Below, piece by piece: positions 7,816 to 16,040 of a stretch of DNA of 64,000 nucleotides. Under the pieces are notes generated by a model. It was not told the DNA's origin, did not search any database, and worked only from the letters and a program-made list of their open reading frames with translations. This DNA is from an uncultured Lachnospiraceae bacterium. Its GTDB lineage: Bacteria; Bacillota; Clostridia; Lachnospirales; Lachnospiraceae. Where the stretch lies: contig CANQEL010000005.1 in the NCBI GenBank assembly GCA_947594855.1, positions 1 to 64,000 on the forward strand, written 5' to 3'. Made by a program: the position numbers and the translations under genes. How positions within the stretch are numbered: the stretch's first letter is position 1; every line of letters begins with the position of its first letter.

Positions 7816-8448
7816 ATGATAACTGTGTTATGTTATGGTGATTCAAATACATATGGTTATAATCCGGCAAATGGGATGAGATATCCTGAAAATATCAGGT
7901 GGACCGGCAGATTGCGGAATATGCTTGGTAAGGATTATTGTGTAATAGAAGAAGGCTGTAATGGAAGAACAACAATATTTGATGATCCTGTTGAGGGATG
8001 GAAGAATGGATTAGGATATTTAAGGCCATGCCTGAATACGCATAAGCCGATTGATTTTGTAATTATGATGCTTGGCAGTAATGACTTGAAAGAAGTTTTT
8101 CATGCAACACCAAAAGAGATTGCAGAGGGAGCCGCTGCATTAGTTCAGGTTATACAGGAATTTACAGAGGAAAAGCAGGGTTTTGTTCCAAAAATTATTC
8201 TGGTATCTCCTCCGCATATAGGAGAGGGGATAAGGAACTCTGTATTTTATGAATCTTTTCGTGAAAATGCTATTTGCCGCTCAAAAGAGCTGTCCGGATA
8301 TTATAGGAAAGTTGCGGAAAAGTATAATTGTATTTTTTTTGATTCTGCGAGATATGTAGAAGCTTCCAAAGAAGATTCCCTGCATCTTACCCCTGAAGCC
8401 CATAAGAAACTGGCAGAAGAACTTTATAATGTAGTAATGGAAAATTAG
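7816..8448 (+). CDS. SGNH/GDSL-type hydrolase (arylesterase-like)
   Basis: A 210-residue serine hydrolase. The start at 7816 follows AAAGGAGAG (7801-7809) at ideal spacing. Block I is CYGDSNTYGY (Ser near residue 9), block III MMLGSNDLK (about 89-97), and block V DSLHLTPEAH (about 189-198), giving the Ser-Asp-His triad. There is no signal peptide, so it is cytoplasmic; close relatives are annotated as arylesterase or acyl-CoA thioesterase-like esterases. It is monocistronic. Substrate unknown, probably a short-chain ester or an acetylated sugar. Confidence 0.88.
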   Translation: MITVLCYGDSNTYGYNPANGMRYPENIRWTGRLRNMLGKDYCVIEEGCNGRTTIFDDPVEGWKNGLGYLRPCLNTHKPIDFVIMMLGSNDLKEVFHATPKEIAEGAAALVQVIQEFTEEKQGFVPKIILVSPPHIGEGIRNSVFYESFRENAICRSKELSGYYRKVAEKYNCIFFDSARYVEASKEDSLHLTPEAHKKLAEELYNVVMEN

Positions 8449-8555
8449 TTTTCTAAGTACCGTGTTAAATGTATATGAGGATAGACTTTAATAAAAATCT
8501 TTTGGGTTTTATATAAGATAAATAATATAATGTGTAAGTATTTATGTATTTTGTA

Positions 8556-8584
8556 TTGAAATATCGTCAATAATATATTATTAT
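8556..8584 (+). promoter_or_regulatory. Probable sigma-A promoter
   Basis: TTGAAA (8556-8561), 17-bp spacer, TATTAT (8579-8584), in an AT-rich gap before the small gene at 8628. The high AT content makes chance matches easier here. Confidence 0.5.
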
Positions 8585-8627
8585 ATTATATATAACTAAT
8601 AGAATTATTTATAAAAGAGGTCTTGAC

Positions 8628-8882
8628 ATGTTTAAAAAATTAATTTATCTGATTCGTAAAAAATGGTTTTGTTACAGGTACAGAAGAAAGATGGTAATGG
8701 GAAATGTGTGTGTTATAAATTCAGGATATTTTAACATACTTACTCCTGAAGAGATGTATGGTCATACTCCTGAAGAGATAGATAGGATGGAGAACGAAAG
8801 GCTGGACCAATATTGGCAAGAACTTCGTGAGTATGCTGCAACCAAAAATATCATACTTAAAGAAAAGATTACTGATGACTGA
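8628..8882 (+). CDS. Small hypothetical protein
   Basis: An 84-residue protein that I do not recognise. The first 25 residues are strongly basic and aromatic (LIYLIRKKWFCYRYRRKMV), and the second half is acidic and helical with a short internal duplication (LTPEEMYGHTPEEID, residues about 39-53). AGAGG lies about ten bases before the ATG and a plausible promoter precedes it. No transmembrane segment long enough for a membrane protein is seen; a membrane-surface or nucleic-acid-binding role would be a guess. Confidence 0.55.
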   Translation: MFKKLIYLIRKKWFCYRYRRKMVMGNVCVINSGYFNILTPEEMYGHTPEEIDRMENERLDQYWQELREYAATKNIILKEKITDD

Positions 8883-8930
8883 TTTGGATAAGTGAAAACA
8901 AAAATTAAAATTCGGGATAAAAAACCTAAT

Positions 8931-8951
8931 ATCAGGTGCAAAACACCTGAT
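8931..8951. terminator. Hairpin between convergent genes
   Basis: ATCAGGTG (8931-8938) and CACCTGAT (8944-8951) form an 8-bp stem with a CAAAA loop, between the small gene and convergent dtd. No long T run follows, so termination strength is uncertain. Confidence 0.5.
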
Positions 8952-8984
8952 GGTCTGTTAGTGTTACCCATTTATAATATTTTC

Positions 8985-9431
8985 TTATAATTCATCGGAA
9001 TCCAGTATTATTGTAAAAGGTCCGTCATTGATAAGGCTGACTTTCATATCTGCGCCAAACTCGCCATGTTCTACAATGTCAACATGTTCTTTGCATTTTT
9101 CTATTATATATTCATACAGCATTTCGGCTGAGTCAGGAGAACCTGCTTTCAAAAAGCTTGGACGGTTTCCTTTTTTGCAGTCTGCATACAAAGTAAATTG
9201 TGAGATAAGAAGTAAACTTCCATTTACTGAGTCTAACGAAAGATTTGTTCTGCCCTGTTCATCTTCAAAGATACGTAATCCGATAAGTTTTTTAATCATT
9301 TTATCAGCAATTTCTTTTGTATCAGAATTACTTATTCCGATAAGTACCATGAAGCCTTTCTGGATTTTGCCTAAAGTTTTTTCATTAACTTTTACTTCGC
9401 TTTCCAACACTCTCTGTATTACAAATCTCAT
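8985..9431 (-). CDS. dtd: D-aminoacyl-tRNA deacylase
   Basis: A 148-residue protein of the DTD family, which hydrolyses D-aminoacyl-tRNAs and glycyl-tRNA(Ala) to protect translation. It starts [16 protein letters not shown] and has the [17 protein letters not shown] block (residues about 77-92, containing the catalytic SQFTL), plus the C-terminal [11 protein letters not shown] block, where most members have NxGPVT (cross-subunit Gly-cis-Pro equivalent). Length is exactly the family norm. In many Clostridia it follows relA; here it is alone with its own promoter. Confidence 0.95.
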   Translation of the reverse strand: MRFVIQRVLESEVKVNEKTLGKIQKGFMVLIGISNSDTKEIADKMIKKLIGLRIFEDEQGRTNLSLDSVNGSLLLISQFTLYADCKKGNRPSFLKAGSPDSAEMLYEYIIEKCKEHVDIVEHGEFGADMKVSLINDGPFTIILDSDEL

Positions 9432-9461
9432 TTATAACCAGCTCCTTATATTGTTGCAGCT

Positions 9462-9470
9462 ATTATAGCA
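9462..9470 (-). promoter_or_regulatory. Extended -10 promoter of dtd
   Basis: Read on the minus strand this is TGCTATAAT: a perfect -10 with an upstream TG, about 30 bases before the dtd start. No good -35 box is visible. Confidence 0.55.
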
Positions 9471-9498
9471 TATTTTGCCTGAAACAGATATAAATATT

Positions 9499-9530
9499 TT
9501 GCCTAATAAGATATTCTATGATAGAATATC
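9499..9530 (+). promoter_or_regulatory. Promoter with perfect palindromic operator, NatAB-like operon
   Basis: TTGCCT (9499-9504), 17-bp spacer, TAGAAT (9522-9527). A perfect palindrome with 10-bp arms (GATATTCTAT at 9510-9519, ATAGAATATC at 9521-9530) around a single G covers the -10 box. This is the geometry of a repressor operator. No regulator gene is adjacent. Confidence 0.7.
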
Positions 9531-9559
9531 AGTTAAAGTTGAATAGGGGGACTAATATA

Positions 9560-10444
9560 ATGTTTATTGAACTGAGGAATGTGGAAAAAAGTTTCGGTGA
9601 TAACCATGTTCTTAAAGGCATATCTTTTACTGCCGAAGGCGGCAGGGCATTCGGGCTGTTAGGCAGAAACGGTGCCGGTAAGACTACAACGATAAGGATT
9701 CTTATGAATGTCTTTCCTGCAAACGGCGGAGAGATTCTGTTTGATGGAGAGCCAATTGATTATAATAAAGTGGAGTTTGGATATCTTCCGGAAGAGCGGG
9801 GTCTGTATCCAAAAAAGAAGATTATCGACCAGCTTGTTTATTTTACGGAACTGAAAGGGCTGAAACATAATGATGCGGTAAAAGCTGTGGATTACTGGCT
9901 GGACAGGCTTAATATGTCAGAATACAGAAACAAGCGGCTTGATACGCTTTCTAAAGGTAATCAGCAGAAAATCCAGCTTGTTACGGCGCTTGCCCACAAT
10001 CCCCAGATAGTTATACTGGATGAGCCGTTTTCGGGTCTTGACCCGGTAAATGCAATGCTTTTAAAGGATATAGTTAAAGAAGAAATAGAAAGAGGGAAAA
10101 TTGTATTATTTTCCAGTCATCAGATGAATTATATAGAAGAGTTCTGTGACAGTATTGCTATTATAAATAAAGGAGAAATTGCAGTAGCGGGCGAACTTCA
10201 TGATATTAAGAGGTCATATCCGCGTAACAGGCTTATTGTACGTTCAGAGAAATCTGATGATATAAAGAAAGCATTTGGCTCATCAGCCGCAGAAACAGGC
10301 AGTGATGAAATTATGATTACAATGTCATCACCGGATGAAAAACAGAATGTCATAAAAATATTAGCAGAAAATTATGATATAGATGAAGTGAAAGTATTTG
10401 AACCGTCTCTTAACGATATATTTGTTGAATATGCCGGTGAATGA
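9560..10444 (+). CDS. ABC transporter ATPase, NatA-like
   Basis: A 294-residue ABC ATPase that pairs with the permease encoded directly downstream (NatAB/ABC-2 type exporters; Na+ or drug extrusion in relatives). Start at ATG 9560 (MFIELRNVEKSFG) after AGGGGG; the longer in-frame ATG at 9518 lies within the operator region. Walker A GRNGAGKT 35-42, signature LSKGNQQK (about 133-140), Walker B IVILDEP (about 156-162), switch His in SSHQM. The C-terminal 70 residues match the DUF4162 extension of the NatA clade. Coupled to the next gene with a 15-base gap. Confidence 0.9.
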   Translation: MFIELRNVEKSFGDNHVLKGISFTAEGGRAFGLLGRNGAGKTTTIRILMNVFPANGGEILFDGEPIDYNKVEFGYLPEERGLYPKKKIIDQLVYFTELKGLKHNDAVKAVDYWLDRLNMSEYRNKRLDTLSKGNQQKIQLVTALAHNPQIVILDEPFSGLDPVNAMLLKDIVKEEIERGKIVLFSSHQMNYIEEFCDSIAIINKGEIAVAGELHDIKRSYPRNRLIVRSEKSDDIKKAFGSSAAETGSDEIMITMSSPDEKQNVIKILAENYDIDEVKVFEPSLNDIFVEYAGE

Positions 10445-10459
10445 CAGGGGGATTTAATA

Positions 10460-12760
10460 ATGAAACAATTTGGGAAAATACTTAAATTTGAACTTAAAAA
10501 TTATATTACAAATAAAATATTTATAGGTGTAACGATATTTCTGGTTCTGATTATTGCTATAGTAATGTTTATACCACGCGTGCTTGAAGGTGTTGATAAT
10601 GCGCAGAATACTGAAAGTACTGTTACGGGTGATGAACAGAGTGCAGACGAGAGTGGCCGGCCGGTGATGCTTGTGGTATGTGAAAATGCAGAAGATGCTG
10701 TGGCTGTAAGAACAGCATTTTCGGAAGCTTTCAGTGAATATGAAGTAAGAATTTCTGAGGCTGACACTGATGAAATAGAAGAGCAGGTAGTATCCGGAAA
10801 AGCAGAGTGCGCTTTTGTGATGGATAATCTTATTTCTTACAAATATTATGTAAATAATCTTTCGATGTATGATACAAATGAAAGTACAGCTGATGAAGTT
10901 CTTAAAAACGTATATCAGATAAGTGAAATGAAAAAGGCGGGGCTTCAGGATGAACAGGCTCAGGCTGTGCTTTCGGTACAGGTTAAACATGAAGTGGTAT
11001 CATTTGGCAAAGATACTATAAAGAATTATTTCTATACTTATATAATGGTTTTTGCGCTGTATATGGTAATTCTTCTGTATGGTCAGATGGTAGCGACCAA
11101 TGTTGCTTCTGAAAAGAGTTCCAGGGCGATGGAACTTCTGATTACAAGTGCAAGGCCCGTAAGCATGATGTTTGGCAAGGTGCTTTCCTCCTGTATTGCA
11201 GGATTTGTCCAGCTTGCAATTGTGTTTGGAAGTTCATTCTTATTTTTCAATTTCAACAAATCGTACTGGATAGATAATTCAATAATGGTTTCAATATTTG
11301 ATATGCCGCTTTCACTGTTTATATATATGCTTATATTCTTTGTATTCGGATTTTTAATATATGCATTTTTGTATGGAGCTATAGGTTCTACCGCATCAAG
11401 GCTTGAAGACATCAATACATCTGTTATGCCGGTAACATTGCTTTTTATAATTGCATTCATGGTAGTAATGTATTCAATGGCAAGCGACACTGTGGATAAT
11501 GTTCTTATGAGAGTATGCTCATATATACCTTTTACATCGCCAATGGCAATGTTTACGCGTATTGCAATGAGTACGGTGCCGTTTTATGAAGTACTTATAT
11601 CAATTATAATTCTTATTGCTTCAGTGATTGGAACAGGGGTTTTGGCTGCAAAGATATATCGTGTCGGAGTTTTGCTTTATGGTACTCCGCCAAAACCGAA
11701 AGAGATTTTAAAGGCAGTTAAAAGAATGATCTGTATAGCGCTTGTCGGTTCGATGGTATGCGGATGCCTGCAGATATGCGGAACAAAAGAAGTAAAAGCG
11801 GGTATTAAAATAAATAATACAAATCTTGCGTATCCGTCTGTATCAGGAAGGCTTAAAGTGAGCGGCACACAGCTTACCGATAAAAATAAAAAACCGGTTC
11901 AGTTAAAAGGTATAAGCACACATGGCCTTTCGTGGTATCCTGACTATGTTAATAATGAATGTTTTAAGGAGCTTCGTAACAAGTGGGGAGTAAATTGTAT
12001 AAGACTTGCGATGTATACTGAGGAATATAACGGATACTGCGTAGGCGGAGACAGCAATAAAAGGGAGCTTAAGTCTCTGATTGATAAAGGTGTGAAGTGT
12101 GCAAAAGCCAATGATATGTATGTGATTATTGACTGGCATATTTTAAGCGACGGTAATCCTGATAAAAATAAATCTGAAGCATTAAAATTCTTCAGGCAGA
12201 TGTCGAAGAAATATAAGAAGTACAATAACGTAATATATGAGATATGTAACGAACCAAATGGAGGAACTGATTGGGAGCATATTAAAAAGTATGCATCTTC
12301 GGTTATAAAAACAATACGCAAAAATGATAAAAAGGCAGTTATCATTGTCGGTACCCCAACATGGTCGCAAGACGTAGATATAGTATCAAAGAGTCCGGTT
12401 AAAGGATATAAAAATATTATGTATGCGCTTCATTTCTATGCTGCTACACATACGGATTTTCTAAGAAATAAGATGGTTACTGCAATTGAAAACGGACTGC
12501 CGGTATTTGTATCGGAATACGGTATATGTGATGCAAGCGGAAACGGAGCGATTGACAGAGTACAGGCAGGCAAATGGCTCGATATATTAAATCAATATAA
12601 AGTCAGTTATATTGCATGGAATCTGTCAAATAAAAGTGAAACATCTGCCATAATAAAAAACAGTTGTAGTAAAACATCAGGATTTAAGAAGAGTGAGTTG
12701 ACTGACTCAGGTAAATGGCTGTATAATATGTTAAGAAAAAGTGCAGGTGCAAAAGAGTAG
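10460..12760 (+). CDS. ABC-2 type permease fused to a GH5 cellulase domain
   Basis: A continuous 766-residue reading frame. Residues 1-420 are a NatB-like ABC-2 permease: TM1 about 19-40, an extracellular loop to about 185, then five membrane segments ending near 400. Residues 423-441 form an extra hydrophobic segment with the look of a signal peptide (MICIALVGSMVCGCLQICG). From about 450 on it is a glycoside hydrolase family 5 domain: catalytic acid/base in YEICNEPNG (E598) and nucleophile in FVSEYGICD (E686). With six permease helices the C-terminus would be inside, and the seventh segment would carry the GH5 domain to the cell surface. Translation of GH5 alone from ATG 11726 is possible (AAAGG 14 bases upstream). 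Either the fusion or two joined genes; no stop separates them. Confidence 0.82.
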   Translation: MKQFGKILKFELKNYITNKIFIGVTIFLVLIIAIVMFIPRVLEGVDNAQNTESTVTGDEQSADESGRPVMLVVCENAEDAVAVRTAFSEAFSEYEVRISEADTDEIEEQVVSGKAECAFVMDNLISYKYYVNNLSMYDTNESTADEVLKNVYQISEMKKAGLQDEQAQAVLSVQVKHEVVSFGKDTIKNYFYTYIMVFALYMVILLYGQMVATNVASEKSSRAMELLITSARPVSMMFGKVLSSCIAGFVQLAIVFGSSFLFFNFNKSYWIDNSIMVSIFDMPLSLFIYMLIFFVFGFLIYAFLYGAIGSTASRLEDINTSVMPVTLLFIIAFMVVMYSMASDTVDNVLMRVCSYIPFTSPMAMFTRIAMSTVPFYEVLISIIILIASVIGTGVLAAKIYRVGVLLYGTPPKPKEILKAVKRMICIALVGSMVCGCLQICGTKEVKAGIKINNTNLAYPSVSGRLKVSGTQLTDKNKKPVQLKGISTHGLSWYPDYVNNECFKELRNKWGVNCIRLAMYTEEYNGYCVGGDSNKRELKSLIDKGVKCAKANDMYVIIDWHILSDGNPDKNKSEALKFFRQMSKKYKKYNNVIYEICNEPNGGTDWEHIKKYASSVIKTIRKNDKKAVIIVGTPTWSQDVDIVSKSPVKGYKNIMYALHFYAATHTDFLRNKMVTAIENGLPVFVSEYGICDASGNGAIDRVQAGKWLDILNQYKVSYIAWNLSNKSETSAIIKNSCSKTSGFKKSELTDSGKWLYNMLRKSAGAKE

Positions 12761-12788
12761 AGAAGAGTAAAGGGAGGCTGCGGATAAA

Positions 12789-13460
12789 ATGGAACAGTAT
12801 AAATCCGAATTCATTGAGTTTATGGTAGACTGCCAGGTGCTCAGGTTTGGTGATTTTATTACAAAGAGCGGAAGAAAAACACCGTTTTTTATTAATACAG
12901 GATTTTACCGTACCGGAGACCAGTTAAGGCGGTTGGGATTTTATTATGGTAAGGCAATAAAAGAAAATTTTGGCCTGGATTTTGATGTGTTGTTCGGACC
13001 AGCGTATAAGGGAATTCCGCTCAGTGTTGCAACAGCCATGGCGTTAAATGAACTTTATGATGTAAGCATAGGCTACTGTTCAAACAGAAAAGAGGAAAAG
13101 GACCACGGCGACGTGGGAATCCTGCTTGGAACGCCTTTAACGGAAAGCAGCAGGGTACTTATGATAGAGGATGTTACTACGTCAGGCAAGTCAATAAGGG
13201 AGACAATGCCGATATTAAATGGGCTTGGAGTAAATAATGTATGCGGGCTTATCGTATCGGTCAATCGCATGGAGCGTGGTACGGGTGATATCGGAGCACT
13301 TGAAGAGATAGGACAGGAGTATAACATTAAGACAACTGCCATAGTAACAATGGAAGAGGTTGTAGAACACTTGTATAATAAACCTTATAAAGGCAATATA
13401 ATTATTGATGATAAAATTAAAGAATCTATTGATGCATATTATGAAAAATATGGAATATAA
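12789..13460 (+). CDS. pyrE: Orotate phosphoribosyltransferase
   Basis: A 223-residue PyrE, converting orotate and PRPP to OMP in pyrimidine synthesis. The PRPP-binding loop VLMIEDVTTSGKS is near residues 119-131, and the catalytic mobile loop with Lys/His (SNRKEEKDHGD) near 97-107. FFINTGFYRTGDQ and FGPAYKGIPL are further family blocks. AGGGAGG precedes the ATG by about ten bases. It is 28 bases behind the GH5-containing gene, and a 50-residue membrane peptide follows in the same direction, so cotranscription is likely. Confidence 0.95.
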   Translation: MEQYKSEFIEFMVDCQVLRFGDFITKSGRKTPFFINTGFYRTGDQLRRLGFYYGKAIKENFGLDFDVLFGPAYKGIPLSVATAMALNELYDVSIGYCSNRKEEKDHGDVGILLGTPLTESSRVLMIEDVTTSGKSIRETMPILNGLGVNNVCGLIVSVNRMERGTGDIGALEEIGQEYNIKTTAIVTMEEVVEHLYNKPYKGNIIIDDKIKESIDAYYEKYGI

Positions 13461-13471
13461 AGGAGGCTGCC

Positions 13472-13624
13472 ATGGAAGAAAAAACTTATAAGACAATGGG
13501 CTCTTCAGGAATATTAAGTCTTGTTATCGGAATTATAGTCTGTATACTTGGAATTGGTGCAGGTGTAGCAATGATTGTCAATGGTGGAAGGCTTATTAAA
13601 AGAAAAAATGATATAATGTTCTAA
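13472..13624 (+). CDS. 50-residue single-pass membrane protein
   Basis: A short gene with an excellent ribosome site (AGGAGG 13461-13466, 5 bases from ATG) directly behind pyrE. The product begins MEEKTYKTMGSSG, has one hydrophobic helix (ILSLVIGIIVCILGIGAGVAMIV split by glycines, about residues 14-36) and ends with a basic tail (GGRLIKRKND). Predicted inner-membrane microprotein. Function unknown; similar small membrane proteins are common in Lachnospiraceae but are usually missed by gene callers. Confidence 0.7.
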   Translation: MEEKTYKTMGSSGILSLVIGIIVCILGIGAGVAMIVNGGRLIKRKNDIMF

Positions 13625-13665
13625 AATATTAGAACCGGATTTGTGCAAAAAAACGAAATTATAAA

Positions 13666-13708
13666 ATAGCGGATAAATTATATTTACAAGTATGATTTAA
13701 TCCGCTAT
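13666..13708. terminator. Stem-loop after the pyrE operon
   Basis: ATAGCGGAT (13666-13674) pairs with ATCCGCTAT (13700-13708) across a 25-nt AT-rich spacer, followed by AATTATATTATT. Probable terminator or transcript-end structure of pyrE and the 50-residue gene. Confidence 0.5.
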
Positions 13709-13824
13709 AATTATATTATTCTATAATATTTCTATATAAACTATATAAGTTAAATCATGTGTATCTTAAGTATCAATTTTTTTACTAATCAGTAAAAGGT
13801 CAATTTAAAAGGAGGTTTTTATTA

Positions 13825-14664
13825 TTGAAAATAGCGTTTTGGAGTAATGTACGTGGTCAGTGCGGGACTACGCTGCATCTTATATGCATGGCGGCAATCC
13901 AGGCAATATTTGATAAGAAGCGTGTTGTTCTTATGGAAAACCATGACCATCTTACAAGTATAGAAACTGGTCTGGTAAAGAGGGGGTCGCAATATTTTGT
14001 AAAAGAATATACGCACGGTTATAATGAATACGGACTTGAGAATCTTCTTAGAAAAATGGATAATTCACATTCGGGTATTGAAGAAAGATGGATACGGCAG
14101 TGCGCAGTCGGATTTGTGCATAACAGGTTGTTTTATCTGCCTCACGGTTATCTTAAAAACAGAGACCTTCTGGATTACCAGTTTGGTAAAAATTTGTCCA
14201 GGCTGTTTATAGGGCTTGAAAAGTGTTTTGATGCCGTATATATTGATACATTTGCGGCAGAGAGCCTTTCTACAAAAGCGATTCTTGAAAAAGCCGACCT
14301 TGTGGTTGTAAATCTTAATCAGAATGATAATGTATTAAATCATTTTTTCAATAACTTTTCAATGCTTAGAAATAAATCAATATTTTTATTGGGCAATTAT
14401 CATTCATGCGGCAACAATACTATAAAGGAAATAAAAAGAAAGTACCAGATATCCGATGGAAGAATATTTGCAATACCATTCTGTATGGAAGCAGCGGAGG
14501 CTGAATCCGACGGCAGCATTACAAGTTTTATAGGACGTAATTATCTGGAACCTTCTATTAATAACAGGGAATTTATTACTGCACTTCATGATGCCTACAG
14601 CGCAGTAGTAAATTATTCGTCTTCATCTGCTGATTCTGATACGTGTGGTTTTAAACGTATATGA
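13825..14664 (+). CDS. ParA/MinD-like P-loop protein with degenerate Walker A
   Basis: A 279-residue protein with the opening MKIAFWSNVRGQCGTTLHLICMA, which matches the ParA/MinD-type ATPases found near Tad/Flp pilus genes in Lachnospiraceae. The P-loop reads GQCGTT, so the usual lysine of KGGxGKT is missing. A possible Walker A' VYIDTFA is near 132-138 and VVNLNQN near 157-163. TTG start with GGAGG nine bases upstream. No pilus genes are nearby. Its 3' end overlaps the convergent CorC-type gene by 52 bp. Confidence 0.65.
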   Translation: MKIAFWSNVRGQCGTTLHLICMAAIQAIFDKKRVVLMENHDHLTSIETGLVKRGSQYFVKEYTHGYNEYGLENLLRKMDNSHSGIEERWIRQCAVGFVHNRLFYLPHGYLKNRDLLDYQFGKNLSRLFIGLEKCFDAVYIDTFAAESLSTKAILEKADLVVVNLNQNDNVLNHFFNNFSMLRNKSIFLLGNYHSCGNNTIKEIKRKYQISDGRIFAIPFCMEAAEAESDGSITSFIGRNYLEPSINNREFITALHDAYSAVVNYSSSSADSDTCGFKRI

Positions 14665-15923
14665 ATCTTGTCAATACTTCTGTTATCCACTTCAAGGACA
14701 GTATAAAAGGCAAAATCATCTTCGGCAGTTTCTCCGCCTTTAGGAAAATCTGAAAGAAGATTGATTACATGTCCGCCTATGGAATCATAATCGTTAGTTT
14801 CGATATTGATATTAAGTTCGTCATTTATATCGTTTAGGTTGGTAGCGCCGTTTACTATATATTCTGTATCGTTTATACGCTTAATGGAATCTTCCTCGCC
14901 GATGTCATATTCATCACGTATTTCACCGACAATTTCTTCGAGCAGGTCTTCAAGAGTTATTATTCCTACAAATCCGCCATATTCATCCATAACGATAGCC
15001 ATTGAAATATAATCCCTGCGCATGTCTACAAAAAGCTCTGAAGTTTTTCTGTATTCGTAAGTAATATAAGGCTCGCGGACAAGATCCATTATATTAAATG
15101 TTTCGGTTGAGCCGTGAAAGAAGAACAAATCCTTAAGGTTAATAGTACCGACAATGTTATCCACACGCTCGCTGTATACAGGCATACGTGAGAATTTATG
15201 GGCGCTGAATACTTCAAGAAGTTCTTCATAGCTTAAGTCTGATGATACAAGGTCAACATCCATACGCGGCACCATTACGTCTTTGACAAGAGAATCGCCA
15301 AATTCAACTATATTGGTTATCATTTCATGTTCCTCTGTTTCAATGACGCCTTCTTCGTGGCTGACGTCAAATATAGTCATAAGCTCGTCCTCAGTCATGG
15401 CTGAAGGCCGTATAGACAAATCCAGCTTAAATATCTTTAATATGCCTTTGGATATTGTGTTTACAATGAATACGAAAGGTGTGAGAAGCTGGGTAATAAA
15501 ATATATGATATTACAATATATAAGCGCGCATTTTTCAGCATATACAGTAGCAAGTGATTTTGGGGTTATTTCACCAAATATAAGGACAAGAATAGTAATT
15601 ATACCTGTGGCAATGCCGGCAGCTATACTTGTATTGTGTGCCATTCCAAGTTTATTTTCACATATTTTATATGCAAAGGATGTGGATAATGAAGATGCAG
15701 ACAGATTAACTACATTATTGCAGATAAGTATGGCGCTTAGCATCTTTGTAGGATTGGTTATGAGCCTGCTTACAGTAGCAGCTCTTTTATTGCCTTCTTC
15801 GGCAAGACTTCTTATCTTCATGCGGCCTACAGTTGTAAGCGCAGTTTCAGCAGAAGAAAAAAATGCAGATAAAATTAACAATACAATAAGTAATATAATT
15901 GTCGCGACGTCACTGGGGTCCAA
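14613..15923 (-). CDS. CNNM/CorC (HlyC) family membrane protein with CBS pair
   Basis: A 436-residue hemolysin-C/CorC family protein, relatives of which export Mg2+ or other divalent ions. Order: N-terminal DUF21 domain with about four membrane segments (residues 5-190, starting VATIILLIVLLILSAFFSSAETAL), a CBS domain pair (about 215-335, MVPRMDVDLV and MDEYGGFVGIITLEDLLEEIVGEI), then a CorC_HlyC transporter-associated domain (about 350-430). Own promoter upstream on the minus strand. The last 16 codons overlap the convergent ParA-like gene. Confidence 0.93.
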   Translation of the reverse strand: MDPSDVATIILLIVLLILSAFFSSAETALTTVGRMKIRSLAEEGNKRAATVSRLITNPTKMLSAILICNNVVNLSASSLSTSFAYKICENKLGMAHNTSIAAGIATGIITILVLIFGEITPKSLATVYAEKCALIYCNIIYFITQLLTPFVFIVNTISKGILKIFKLDLSIRPSAMTEDELMTIFDVSHEEGVIETEEHEMITNIVEFGDSLVKDVMVPRMDVDLVSSDLSYEELLEVFSAHKFSRMPVYSERVDNIVGTINLKDLFFFHGSTETFNIMDLVREPYITYEYRKTSELFVDMRRDYISMAIVMDEYGGFVGIITLEDLLEEIVGEIRDEYDIGEEDSIKRINDTEYIVNGATNLNDINDELNINIETNDYDSIGGHVINLLSDFPKGGETAEDDFAFYTVLEVDNRSIDKIHIRLKPHVSESADEDE

Positions 15924-15968
15924 AAATTATCATCTCCAATATGTTTAAAATTTAAATTAATAATCACT

Positions 15969-15997
15969 ATTGTACAATAGCGTATTACTTATGTCAA
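15969..15997 (-). promoter_or_regulatory. Strong sigma-A promoter of the CorC-type gene
   Basis: On the minus strand: TTGACA (15997-15992), 17-bp spacer, TACAAT (15974-15969). Located about 45 bases upstream of the start at 15923. Confidence 0.8.
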
Positions 15998-16010
15998 GCG
16001 TATGAAAAGC

Positions 16011-16040
16011 GCAGGCTTCTGTAATTAGGACAGAGCCTGC
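16011..16040 (-). terminator. Terminator overlapping the ABC-F stop
   Basis: GCAGGCTTCTGT (16011-16022) and ACAGAGCCTGC (16030-16040) form a stem with one bulged base. On the minus strand it is followed by GCGCTTTTCAT. It spans the stop codon of the ABC-F gene, so the hairpin begins in the coding region. Confidence 0.6.

Noticed and set aside
15283-15948. Open frame of 221 codons on the plus strand
   Set aside because: It is antisense to the CorC-type gene, has a low-complexity Ser/Ile composition and no ribosome site.
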